From contig JAITTA010000308.1 of the NCBI GenBank assembly GCA_031287395.1, positions 1 through 8,723 of the forward strand: 8,723 nt of DNA, given 5' to 3'. Shown here piece after piece: positions 1-7,024 of this stretch. Each line of letters opens with the position of its first letter. Positions within the stretch are counted from its first letter, which is position 1. The stretch comes from Dysgonamonadaceae bacterium (lineage in GTDB: Bacteria > Bacteroidota > Bacteroidia > Bacteroidales > Azobacteroidaceae). The translations under genes were made by a program, and so were the position numbers. Below the pieces are notes generated by a model. That model searched no databases, was not told the origin of the DNA, and saw only the letters and a list, made by a program, of their open reading frames with translations.

Positions 1-118
1 GATCTTCTTGAAATTTTTCAGATACTTGGTTGCCGAGTTGTGCGAAAATCAAATCGGGGACAATTTCCTGTTTTTTCAAAGTATCCCCGAATTTGTCCGT
101 GAAAAGTGCTCCAAAACG
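1..118 (-). other. possible 5' fragment of a gene running off the left edge
   Basis: On the minus strand one frame is open from 118 to the left edge (39 codons). It reads like protein, with a charged, amphipathic composition (for example LKKQEIVPDLIFAQLGNQ), whereas the other two minus frames contain stops. An in-frame TGA at 119-121 closes it upstream and there is no in-frame ATG; the only obvious alternative start is TTG at 79-77. An ATG at 122-120 overlaps that TGA in the neighbouring frame, so a single-base deletion would give a natural N-terminus beginning MRFGALFTDKF. It could therefore be a decayed gene, a TTG-started gene, or chance. I recognise no family, and the piece is too short to assign a function. 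Confidence 0.22.
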
Positions 119-146
119 TCATTTTTTGCGTTACACCCAAAAACAA

Positions 147-179
147 AAATCCCTGTAAACGTCTAATTTACAGGGATTT
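147..179 (-). terminator. intrinsic terminator downstream of tRNA-Ser
   Basis: A perfect 13-bp inverted repeat (147-159 with 167-179) encloses a 7-nt loop. Read on the minus strand, the stem runs directly into a T-rich stretch (TTTTTGTTTTT). It begins 25 nt beyond the 3' end of the tRNA, which suits termination of a monocistronic tRNA transcript. The plus-strand flank is less T-rich, so minus-strand function is favoured. Confidence 0.75.
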
Positions 180-202
180 ACTTGCTTTTTCTTCGTGTTT
201 TT

Positions 203-288
<86 letters not shown>

Positions 289-319
289 TAAAAAAATAAA
301 CTTTCTTTAAAAAGCGATG

Positions 320-350
320 CAAAGGAACGATTTTTTTTTCTTTTTTCAAA
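320..350 (-). promoter_or_regulatory. promoter of tRNA-Ser
   Basis: On the minus strand TTTG (350-347) is separated by exactly 19 bp from TTCCTTTG (327-320). This matches the Bacteroidota primary-sigma pattern TTTG-N19-21-TAnnTTTG with one mismatch (T for A at the second position of the -7 box). The box ends 31 nt before the mature tRNA 5' end, leaving a short leader for RNase P to remove. Confidence 0.6.
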
Positions 351-420
351 AACTTTTACGGCTTTTTTTATAATCAATGTTATTTTTTGTGTTAATCTTC
401 ATGAAGCAAATGAATTATCG

Positions 421-428
421 TATCTTTG
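421..428 (+). promoter_or_regulatory. -7 element upstream of the thioredoxin-like gene
   Basis: TATCTTTG matches the Bacteroidota -7 consensus TAnnTTTG exactly. It ends 33 nt before the ATG at 462, the same distance range seen at the other promoters in this window. No TTTG lies at the expected -33 position (about 396-401), so the promoter is only half supported. Confidence 0.45.
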
Positions 429-461
429 TAAATCAATGGTTTTAATTTTTAATGGAAAATA

Positions 462-887
462 ATGAAAAAAAATCTTCTGATAATAGCATATACACTGGGA
501 TTTGCCGTAACGGTTTTCTCTCAGAAAAGTGATATTGTTCCTTTGACTAAAGCTGATTTCCTGACTGAGGTTTTCAATTATGAAAAAAATCCGGGAAAGT
601 GGATTTATGAAGGGAAAAAACCTTGTATCATTGATTTTTATGCCGATTGGTGTGCCCCTTGCCGTAAGTTGTCGCCAATATTGGCTGATCTAGCTACTAA
701 ATATAAAGGGAAAATTATTGTGTATAAAATTGATACGGATAAAGAACGAGAATTGGCTCAGTCATTTGGGATCTCAAGTATACCTACTTTGTTTTTTATC
801 CCTTTGGATGGTAATCCTCAGGTTACAAGAGGATTGCTAAGTAAAGATGACCTTGAGAAAATAATTAATGAAGTCTTGATTAAATGA
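462..887 (+). CDS. exported thioredoxin-like protein
   Basis: This 141-residue protein has a Sec signal peptide (Lys-Lys at positions 2-3, hydrophobic core to about 19, likely cleavage after VFS20). A single thioredoxin fold follows. The active site WCAPC lies at residues 63-67, in the context DFYADWCAPC, and the cis-proline is in SIPT at Pro108. The redox-active cysteines are therefore Cys64 and Cys67; an extra Cys55 lies just before the active strand. There is no lipobox, so it should be a soluble periplasmic thiol-disulfide protein, possibly like the periplasmic thioredoxins of Bacteroides. Its partner and direction (reductant or oxidant) cannot be read from the sequence. The ATG at 462 is chosen because it gives the signal peptide; an ATG at 452 is out of frame. 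It appears monocistronic, with 248 nt before the next gene. Confidence 0.92.
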   Translation: MKKNLLIIAYTLGFAVTVFSQKSDIVPLTKADFLTEVFNYEKNPGKWIYEGKKPCIIDFYADWCAPCRKLSPILADLATKYKGKIIVYKIDTDKERELAQSFGISSIPTLFFIPLDGNPQVTRGLLSKDDLEKIINEVLIK

Positions 888-1135
888 AACGAGGGATGAT
901 TTTTACAAGACCACTCAAGTCCATGAGATTAAAAATAAGATAATCTATTCTCCGTCAAGCTCAAGTCGCGCGAGTGAACTTTCACTGTTTTATAGGTGAC
1001 CTAGTCGTTTCTGGTGTCATTTCAATTTTGATGAAGTTTTAACTTATTGGGGATGAATTTTTGATTGACGTCCAAACGGATAGTCGGATATTTAGTGTAA
1101 TTTAAATCAATAATGTACGAAAACAATTAATAGCA
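888..1135 (+). other. intergenic gap with no recognisable gene
   Basis: This gap contains only short frames (under about 35 codons) on either strand and no clear terminator after the thioredoxin gene. A small inverted repeat (AGTGA at 973-977 with TCACT at 982-986) is followed by GTTTT but is too short to call a terminator. Near the downstream gene I see only a weak promoter candidate (ATTG at 1064-1067, 21 bp, TATTTAGT). The sequence may be a decayed remnant. Confidence 0.4.
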
Positions 1136-2476
1136 ATGGAAAAAATGAGTTATCAGACATTTACGAGATCAAACTATGAGCAGATTCCTGAAATATCGCG
1201 GTTGGGTCAGGACGATAAAGAAGCGATTCGTGTAGTGGGGCAGGTTTTGCCGTTTAAGACCAATAATTATGTAACCGAACAGTTGATTAATTGGAATAAT
1301 ATTCCCAGTGATCCGATTTTTACATTGAATTTTCCAAGGAAAGAAATGCTTCCTAGAAAACTGTATCATAGAACATTTGATTTGTTAAACCGGGATCTGA
1401 ATCGGGAAACCCTTAAGTCGGAGGTTAACCGGATACGTATGGAACTCAATCCCAATCCTGCGGGACAGGAACATAATGTGCCGGTAATGGACGATGTGCG
1501 ATTACACGGAATTCAACATAAATACAGGGAAACGGTATTGTTTTTTCCGAGTCAGGGACAAACCTGTCATGCTTATTGTACTTTTTGTTTTCGTTGGCCG
1601 CAGTTTTCAGGTATGAATGAACTTAAATTCTCGATGAAAGAGGCTGACCTGTTATTCAAATACTTGAAACAGAAGCACCGTGTGACTGATATTCTTTTTA
1701 CCGGGGGTGACCCGCTGACCATGTCCACAAACACTTTGGTGAATTATATTAAACCGCTTTTGGAAAAGGATTTCAAACATATCCATACGATTCGTCTGGG
1801 AACTAAATCATTGAGTTATTGGCCGTATCGTTTTTTGAGCGATAAAGATTCGGACGAGTTGATAGCATTATTTGAAAAAATAGTCAAAAGCGGTAAAAAC
1901 CTGACGATTCAGGCTCATTTCAACCATCCTGTCGAGTTGGGTACGGATGCTGTAAAACAGGCTATTAGCAGGATACTGAATACCGGAGCGCAGATACGTA
2001 CTCAGTCACCTGTATTGCGGAAAATAAATGATCATCCGGATATTTGGTCCGAAATGTGGCGTAAACAGGTAGATTTGAATTGTATCCCTTATTATATGTT
2101 TGTTGCCAGGGATACGGGAGCAAAGCAATTCTTTGAACTCCCGTTGGAGAAATGTTGGAAAATTTTCAGAAAAGCATATTCTCAGGTGAGTGGAACCTGT
2201 CGCACGGTTCGGGGACCAAGTATGAGTTGTGAACCCGGAAAAATCCATGTTCTGGGGGTAGCAGAAGTGAAAGGGGAAAAGGTATTTGTCCTCAGATTCT
2301 TGCAAGGACGCAATACCAACTGGGTAGATGTCCCGTTTTTTGCAAAATATGATCCCGAAGCAACCTGGATCGACCAGTTAAGACCCGCGTTTGGAGACGA
2401 AAAATTCTTTTTTGAGCTTGATGATCAGGGATATAAATATTTGAATACAAACAAAAATGATCTTTTGCTCGAATAA
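1136..2476 (+). CDS. KamA-family radical SAM protein (lysine 2,3-aminomutase-like)
   Basis: This 446-residue protein carries the radical SAM cluster motif CHAYCTFC (Cys144, Cys148, Cys151) and the SAM-binding TGGDP at 189-193, in the order and spacing of lysine 2,3-aminomutases. Those enzymes use a 4Fe-4S cluster, SAM and PLP to move an amino group between C2 and C3 of an amino acid. By eye-alignment with the clostridial enzyme, Arg153 matches the carboxylate-binding arginine (134), Asp299 in KINDH matches one side-chain-binding aspartate (293), and Lys369 in CEPGK is the best candidate for the PLP lysine (337). The glycine-rich DAPGGGGK segment is replaced by GPSMSCEPGK, with no aspartate equivalent to 330. 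The substrate is therefore uncertain, and I do not assign the symbol kamA. The start ATG could also be Met4. The next gene is an amino-acid exchanger. Confidence 0.85.
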   Translation: MEKMSYQTFTRSNYEQIPEISRLGQDDKEAIRVVGQVLPFKTNNYVTEQLINWNNIPSDPIFTLNFPRKEMLPRKLYHRTFDLLNRDLNRETLKSEVNRIRMELNPNPAGQEHNVPVMDDVRLHGIQHKYRETVLFFPSQGQTCHAYCTFCFRWPQFSGMNELKFSMKEADLLFKYLKQKHRVTDILFTGGDPLTMSTNTLVNYIKPLLEKDFKHIHTIRLGTKSLSYWPYRFLSDKDSDELIALFEKIVKSGKNLTIQAHFNHPVELGTDAVKQAISRILNTGAQIRTQSPVLRKINDHPDIWSEMWRKQVDLNCIPYYMFVARDTGAKQFFELPLEKCWKIFRKAYSQVSGTCRTVRGPSMSCEPGKIHVLGVAEVKGEKVFVLRFLQGRNTNWVDVPFFAKYDPEATWIDQLRPAFGDEKFFFELDDQGYKYLNTNKNDLLLE

Positions 2477-2478
2477 AG

Positions 2479-2509
2479 TTTGAAATCCCTGAATCTTTGC
2501 CTAATTTTG
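2479..2509 (+). promoter_or_regulatory. promoter of the AAE-family transporter
   Basis: TTTG (2479-2482), a 19-bp spacer and TAATTTTG (2502-2509) form a perfect match to the Bacteroidota consensus. It begins three bases after the upstream stop codon and ends 29 nt before the ATG at 2539. The transporter can therefore be transcribed independently of the aminomutase-like gene, though read-through from upstream remains possible because no terminator fits in the gap. Confidence 0.7.
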
Positions 2510-2538
2510 CTGCGATTTTTCAAAATACATGAATAGGG

Positions 2539-4215
2539 ATGGAGTGGTTTAATAATTTGATCTGGGGTGACGGGGTTGCCCATTCGGTGTTGTTGTTTGC
2601 CGTAGTTGTCGCGTGTGGTATTCTTCTCGGTAAGATTAAGATTTTCGGTGTTTCTTTAGGTATCACTTTTGTCTTATTTGTAGGCATATTGGCCGGACAT
2701 TCCGGGATGAAGGTCGATCCTGAGGTGTTGCACTTCATGCGGGAATTCGGATTGATTTTGTTTGTCTATTCTGTTGGATTACAAGTCGGGCCCGGTTTTT
2801 TTTCATCTTTCAAAAAGGGAGGGATACAGCTCAATATGTTGGCGGCAGGAATTGTATTCCTGGGAGTTACCACCACGATTATCATCCATTTTGTAACGGG
2901 AATTTCCATGCAGACCATGGTGGGTATCCTGTCCGGCGCTGTCACGAATACTCCTGGTTTGGGAGCGGCTCAACAAACCTATTATGATATAAACAACGGT
3001 GTGGGAGACCCGGCCATAGCGATGGGATATGCAGTCGCTTATCCTTTGGGAGTTGTCGGGATTATTCTTTCAATCATATTTCTGCGGTATTTCTTCAAAG
3101 TTAGTTTTGAAAAGGAAACGGAAAACCTGTACCTAGCTTCCGGACGAAAAAAACAATCCATTTTGCTGAATTCCCTGGAGGTTAAAAACCCTGCTGTATT
3201 TGGGAAAACGATTCGGGAATTGTCGGAATTATCGGATATCCGGTTTGTTATTTCAAGGGTACTGCATCGTGAAAACGACTACGTGGAAGTCGCTTCTTCC
3301 GGGACGATATTGAATGAGGGTGATCGTATTTATGTGGCAACGATACCTGAAAGCAGTGAGAAAATTGCTGCGTTTATGGGTGCAAAAGTAAACATGGATA
3401 AATCGGAATGGGAAATGCTTGACAAACACTTGGTGTCGAGAAGAATCCTGATTACAAAACCCAATATCAATGGAAAATCATTGGAACAACTCAATTTGCG
3501 TTCGAATTTTGGTGTGAATATTACCCGTGTGAATCGTTCGGGTGTGGATCTGATTGCGGAACCGGGACTGAAATTACAAATAGGCGACCGTGTGACGGTG
3601 GTAGGGGACGAAAATGCAATAAAGAGTGTGGAAGTTGTATTGGGTAATCAACTCAAGCGGCTGAATGAGCCGAATCTGATACCTATTTTTATTGGAATCG
3701 CATCGGGGGTTCTTCTTGGAAGTATTCCGTTTACGTTTCCTGGTATTCCTCAGCCGGTGAAATTGGGTTTGGCCGGAGGACCGCTTATCGTTGCTATCTT
3801 AATCAGTATTTTTGGTCCCAAGTATAAATTGATAACCTATACAACCATGAGTGCCAACCTGATGTTACGGGAAATAGGAATCTGTCTTTTCCTGGCCTGC
3901 GTTGGAATTGGTGCAGGAGAAGGATTTGTGGATACAATCGTTAATAAGGGCGGATTGAATTGGGTTGGTCTCGGATTTATTATTACCATTGTTCCTCTTA
4001 TCATAATCGGAATGATCGGACGTGGAATATTCAAGCTCAACTATTTTACATTAATGGGTCTTCTTGCCGGAAGTATGACGGATCCTCCTGCATTGGCTTA
4101 TTCCAATGCTACCGCCGGAAATGACTCCCCGGCAGTCAGTTATGCTTCGGTCTATCCGTTGACCATGTTTCTGAGGGTACTCTCAGCTCAATTGTTAATA
4201 TTGTTGTTTTTGTAG
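2539..4215 (+). CDS. aspartate:alanine exchanger family transporter (YidE/YbjL-like, with RCK_C domains)
   Basis: This 558-residue inner-membrane protein has the symmetric architecture of the AAE transporter family. A membrane block (about residues 12-185) and a second one (about 378-558) flank a cytoplasmic region holding two tandem TrkA-C/RCK_C domains (about 204-285 and 288-370). The duplicated family signature is visible in both halves: GAVTNTPGLGA at 133-143 and GSMTDPPALAYSNA at 511-524. Length agrees with AspT, YidE and YbjL (roughly 540-560). AspT exchanges aspartate for alanine to build proton-motive force, but many relatives have unknown substrates, and the sequence does not decide this. 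Its position 62 bp after a KamA-family enzyme suggests an amino-acid or beta-amino-acid substrate (inference). The TrkA-C domains may sense a ligand. It has its own promoter. Confidence 0.9.
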   Translation: MEWFNNLIWGDGVAHSVLLFAVVVACGILLGKIKIFGVSLGITFVLFVGILAGHSGMKVDPEVLHFMREFGLILFVYSVGLQVGPGFFSSFKKGGIQLNMLAAGIVFLGVTTTIIIHFVTGISMQTMVGILSGAVTNTPGLGAAQQTYYDINNGVGDPAIAMGYAVAYPLGVVGIILSIIFLRYFFKVSFEKETENLYLASGRKKQSILLNSLEVKNPAVFGKTIRELSELSDIRFVISRVLHRENDYVEVASSGTILNEGDRIYVATIPESSEKIAAFMGAKVNMDKSEWEMLDKHLVSRRILITKPNINGKSLEQLNLRSNFGVNITRVNRSGVDLIAEPGLKLQIGDRVTVVGDENAIKSVEVVLGNQLKRLNEPNLIPIFIGIASGVLLGSIPFTFPGIPQPVKLGLAGGPLIVAILISIFGPKYKLITYTTMSANLMLREIGICLFLACVGIGAGEGFVDTIVNKGGLNWVGLGFIITIVPLIIIGMIGRGIFKLNYFTLMGLLAGSMTDPPALAYSNATAGNDSPAVSYASVYPLTMFLRVLSAQLLILLFL

Positions 4216-4225
4216 AGAGAATTGC

Positions 4226-4267
4226 ATGGAGTTAGAAAAAATGATGGGAGTATTCTTTTAATTCCAT
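4226..4267. terminator. A/T-rich hairpin between convergent genes
   Basis: Between the transporter stop (4215) and the convergent glycosyltransferase stop (4300), bases 4226-4237 pair with 4256-4267 as a 12-bp stem with two G-U wobbles on the plus-strand RNA and an 18-nt loop. No clear U-run follows on either side, and on the minus-strand RNA the wobbles become mismatches. It may terminate the transporter transcript, but this is weak. Confidence 0.33.
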
Positions 4268-4299
4268 ATAAGTTCCTGTGAATCAATTAGCGAAGGGGC

Positions 4300-5424
4300 C
4301 TAGCTAAATCTAAAAATATAACCATACTTCAATCGTGTTTCCCATAATTCTTTGGCTTTAAAATCGAATTCGCGCATCATGTACCATTCCGATTGCCTGA
4401 CCCAGGAATGGAAATCCGGATTTGGTTTGTAATGTGGAATAAAATCAATCAGGGATTCGAGGTCAAACTGTCGGGCTACGATTCCGGCGCCACAGAAAGA
4501 GGCGTCGTGAGCATTGCATTCCTGTTCGATGTGGGTGGGCACCATCATGACCGGTTTACCTAAGAGCATTGCTTCACAAACCGACTCGAAACCGGCAGTT
4601 GTTGCATAAGCTTTACACCCGGCCATGTATTGCAGGAATAATTTATCATTGAGTTTGCGGAAATACAGGAATTCATTGATGGTAGTGGTTTCATCCGCAT
4701 TTTTTTTATCCCAGAAAAAATGCATCGGAATGTTCGGGTATTTTTCCTGAAACCGGACAATTTGTTCGGCATAGGTTTCATTCAGCATGTATCCATGAAT
4801 GTAGTTGCCCGTTTCGGTCCGGATTTCCAGTACTTCTTTACGTAGTAAAGGAGGAACAACCGAGATGTTTAATTCGGGATAATGTGTCATTTTATACATC
4901 GATAAGGCCAGTAGTTTGGATGCGTTGATACAGGTTATTTTGGTGAAAAATTTCAATCCCTCGATTTCTGCTTTTCTTCCGTGTGGAAACTTGAAATCCG
5001 GGTGAAGGAAGATATACTGATGAGCGATACAAATGTATGGAATCTTGGGAGGAAGAAGCGCATAAGTCAGTCCCAGCAGGAGTTCGTAGAAATTGATCAC
5101 TACATCGGCTTTCTTCTCTTTGATTTGTTTTCGGATAAAGAGGATACTCCGGATATACACTGCTGTTTTGGATAGGTTATAAAGGACGCTTCTCCAGATA
5201 TTGATTTTTTTATTTTTGGTAGCAGGCAAAAAATTAGGACTGTAGAAACGTTCGATGGGAGCGTGAATATTTTTGGAAAAAAAATCGGGAAGTTCACGAT
5301 AATTGCTCTTTCCCACCAAAACTCCCACCACTTCATGACCGTTTTTGATTAACATGTCCTGCATAGCAATAGCTTGGGTAAGATGTCCCCGTCCTTCTCC
5401 CTGAACCACAAAAAGAAATTTCAT
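4300..5424 (-). CDS. GT-B fold glycosyltransferase (MurG/UGT-like)
   Basis: This 374-residue cytoplasmic protein begins with the GT-B N-terminal signature MKFLFVVQGEGRGH; the glycine-rich loop GEGRGH (9-14) is typical of MurG-like and family-1 glycosyltransferases. The N-terminal acceptor domain spans about 1-190. The C-terminal donor domain contains the nucleotide-sugar-binding region at 275-305, with AGFES, Glu284, GKP and EQECNA, as in the related family of glycosyltransferases with the pattern GG-x-E-x-x-G-x-P. There is no signal peptide or transmembrane helix, but hydrophobic and basic patches at about 80-110 could associate with the membrane. Donor and acceptor cannot be told from sequence; lipid, capsule or pigment glycosylation are all possible. 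It is transcribed from its own promoter at 5483-5453, separate from the upstream aldolase gene, with no other polysaccharide gene nearby. Confidence 0.83.
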   Translation of the reverse strand: MKFLFVVQGEGRGHLTQAIAMQDMLIKNGHEVVGVLVGKSNYRELPDFFSKNIHAPIERFYSPNFLPATKNKKINIWRSVLYNLSKTAVYIRSILFIRKQIKEKKADVVINFYELLLGLTYALLPPKIPYICIAHQYIFLHPDFKFPHGRKAEIEGLKFFTKITCINASKLLALSMYKMTHYPELNISVVPPLLRKEVLEIRTETGNYIHGYMLNETYAEQIVRFQEKYPNIPMHFFWDKKNADETTTINEFLYFRKLNDKLFLQYMAGCKAYATTAGFESVCEAMLLGKPVMMVPTHIEQECNAHDASFCGAGIVARQFDLESLIDFIPHYKPNPDFHSWVRQSEWYMMREFDFKAKELWETRLKYGYIFRFS

Positions 5425-5452
5425 TTTGCCACTTTCTGTCGTTTGAATATTA

Positions 5453-5483
5453 CAAAGTTACGCCTTTTTATTGAAACGACAAA
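5453..5483 (-). promoter_or_regulatory. promoter of the glycosyltransferase
   Basis: On the minus strand TTTG (5483-5480), a 19-bp spacer and TAACTTTG (5460-5453) match the Bacteroidota promoter consensus perfectly. The -7 box ends 28 nt before the ATG at 5424, predicting a leader of about 20 nt. It lies in the 112-bp gap after the aldolase stop codon. Confidence 0.72.
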
Positions 5484-5536
5484 ACATTATGAGTTGCAAG
5501 TTATTGGTTTTAAGTTTTACAGTGCTTCAGCCAAAC

Positions 5537-6559
5537 CTATAATTGATAACTTATGACTTTTTTCACGAATTGCTCGATATCCTCCTCTGTTGTATCCCAG
5601 GAGCAAACCAGCCGGATTTCATTTTGTGGTTCGTTCCAGAAATAGAAAAAGTACGATTGAAGTAATTGTTGTATCAACTGGGGTGGCATTGTTAAAAACA
5701 GGGCGTTGGATTCTACTTTTTGAGTAATCCGGATACCGGGCAATACTTCGAGTCGCGAGGCAAGTTCCAGGGCCATATTATTGGCTTTTAGAGCATTTTT
5801 TAACCAGAGATCGTCCTTGAAATAAGCAAGGTATTGGGCCGATAGAAACCTCATTTTGGAATATAGCTGAGCCGATTGTTTCCTGAAATATTTCAGGTTT
5901 TCGGATAATTCGGGGCGGAAAGAGACAACGGCTTCTCCTATCATCATCCCGTTTTTAGTTCCTCCGAGGCTTAAAATATCGATTCCGCAATCGCGGGTCA
6001 ACTCCCTCAGCCCGGTATTCAGGAATGCGGCTGCGTTAGCCAGACGGGAACCGTCCATGTGTACGTAGAGGTTGTTTTTATGTGCAAAATCACAAATAGC
6101 TTTGATTTCTTTTGCGGTGTATGTCGTACCTAATTCTGTTACCTGTGATAGATATACTACTTTGGGTTGGGAGTGATGTTGGTCGCCGATTCCGTGTAAC
6201 CGTCCGGAGATCAGTTCCGGTGTCAATTTCCCGTCCGGAGTGGCAATTTCTTTTACCATGCAGGAGGTAAATTTTGAGGGAGCGCCGCATTCATCGACGT
6301 TGATGTGTCCGGTTTCGGCCGTAATGATACTGTGAAATGGAAGGGTACAGGCCTGTAGTGCCACCATATTGGCCCCTGTACCGTTGAAAACGTAATAGGG
6401 AACAATATCTTTCCCGAATATTTCAGCGAAACAGGCATCGGCTTTACGGGTCCAATCGTCTGCACCATAACCTACGGCATGGCCTTCATTCGCTCTTTGA
6501 ATGGCATCCAGGATTTGAGGATGGATGCCGGAATTATTATCACTGGCAAAGCTTCTCAT
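5537..6559 (-). CDS. ltaE: low-specificity L-threonine aldolase
   Basis: This is a PLP-dependent fold-type I enzyme of 340 residues, the usual length for the threonine aldolase / beta-eliminating lyase family. It would cleave L-threonine (and L-allo-threonine) to glycine and acetaldehyde in the cytoplasm. Visible motifs, counted from this start, are the N-terminal FASDNNSG (4-11), FNGTGANM (58-65) for the PLP phosphate, His85 in ETGHI, MDGSR (168-172) with Asp169 for the PLP ring nitrogen, and SLGGTKNG (197-204) with Lys202 as the Schiff-base lysine. An in-frame ATG at 6613 would add 18 residues, but that longer start lies inside or upstream of the promoter at 6614-6584 and family members begin near FASDNNSG, so 6559 is preferred. 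The stop codon is followed by a gap holding the next gene's promoter. Confidence 0.9.
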   Translation of the reverse strand: MRSFASDNNSGIHPQILDAIQRANEGHAVGYGADDWTRKADACFAEIFGKDIVPYYVFNGTGANMVALQACTLPFHSIITAETGHINVDECGAPSKFTSCMVKEIATPDGKLTPELISGRLHGIGDQHHSQPKVVYLSQVTELGTTYTAKEIKAICDFAHKNNLYVHMDGSRLANAAAFLNTGLRELTRDCGIDILSLGGTKNGMMIGEAVVSFRPELSENLKYFRKQSAQLYSKMRFLSAQYLAYFKDDLWLKNALKANNMALELASRLEVLPGIRITQKVESNALFLTMPPQLIQQLLQSYFFYFWNEPQNEIRLVCSWDTTEEDIEQFVKKVISYQL

Positions 6560-6583
6560 TTTAGTTCTCGAATTTAAAAAATG

Positions 6584-6614
6584 CAAAGCTAAGAAAAAAG
6601 AAGACATAGTCAAT
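6584..6614 (-). promoter_or_regulatory. promoter of the threonine aldolase gene
   Basis: On the minus strand ATTG (6614-6611), a 19-bp spacer and TAGCTTTG (6591-6584) match TTTG-N19-TAnnTTTG with one mismatch. The -7 box ends 24 nt before the ATG at 6559. This placement decides the start codon, because initiation at 6613 would fall upstream of the transcript. Confidence 0.65.
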
Positions 6615-6627
6615 GAATTGTATTTTA

Positions 6628-6657
6628 TTAACTTATATTAACTAATATTAATATTTA
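6628..6657. repeat. 10-bp-period A/T direct repeats between divergent promoters
   Basis: Three consecutive 10-mers, TTAACTTATA, TTAACTAATA and TTAATATTTA, run head to tail, so TTAA recurs once per helical turn. The second differs from the first at one position; the third is more diverged. They lie between the aldolase promoter (6614-6584) and the candidate susC promoter (6661-6692). This could be a phased regulator site or curved DNA, but the A/T richness makes chance repeats easier. Confidence 0.45.
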
Positions 6658-6660
6658 AAT

Positions 6661-6692
6661 ATTGAAAAAATCATGAAAAGTTTCTACTTTTG
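6661..6692 (+). promoter_or_regulatory. candidate promoter for the susC-like gene
   Basis: ATTG (6661-6664), a 20-bp spacer and TACTTTTG (6685-6692) match the Bacteroidota consensus with one mismatch in the -33 element. It is the only full TAnnTTTG box with a -33 partner on the plus strand between the aldolase and susC. Transcription would start near 6699 and give a leader of about 490 nt. Some SusC operons instead use ECF sigma factors, whose promoters I would not recognise here. Confidence 0.45.
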
Positions 6693-6779
6693 CTTCAAAT
6701 ATGGAAGGCTGTTTCATATATGAAAAAATATACCCGTGGAATGGGATTATTTTTATAAAAGTTTCAACTTTGAGAAAAT

Positions 6780-6797
6780 AATTTTAATATTAAAATT
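6780..6797. repeat. 18-bp perfect A/T palindrome
   Basis: Bases 6780-6788 (AATTTTAAT) are the exact reverse complement of 6789-6797. The palindrome lies about 80 bp after the candidate transcription start of susC. It could bind a dimeric regulator, but it contains no G or C and might be chance in this A/T-rich stretch. Confidence 0.4.
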
Positions 6798-6853
6798 GTT
6801 AACTAACTCTGTTAAAGAGGCGACTTTGTGAGTTGCTTGTCTATTTTGAAAAA

Positions 6854-7024
6854 ATGTTAATCTTAGTTATGATATTAATGTATAATCAATTGATCCGTTT
6901 TTTCTGGTTTAATAATCCGGATGGTGGTATTGTGTTTTATATTTATAAATCACTGACAATTTGGGAGTTATGTAAAAATGACTTTGAGGGGGTAGGTACT
7001 TGTAGATTCCTCTCTCGGTCTTAA
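6854..7024 (+). other. weak small ORF in the susC leader
   Basis: An ATG at 6854 opens a 56-codon frame ending with TAA at 7022-7024, inside the loop and right arm of the large leader hairpin. The product would begin MLILVMILMYNQLIRFFW and is hydrophobic at first, then mixed. I recognise no family, and codon use does not look protein-like. It is reported only because its reading would cross the left arm of the hairpin, as a leader peptide would. Most likely it is not a gene. Confidence 0.12.

Noticed and set aside
973..990. AGTGA/TCACT hairpin followed by GTTTT as a terminator of the thioredoxin gene
   Set aside because: A 5-bp stem with a four-base T-run is too weak, and it lies 86 nt past the stop codon.
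5532..5539. TAGGTTTG on the minus strand overlapping the aldolase stop codon, as an extra promoter
   Set aside because: There is no TTTG at the matching -33 distance, and a perfect promoter lies closer to the glycosyltransferase.
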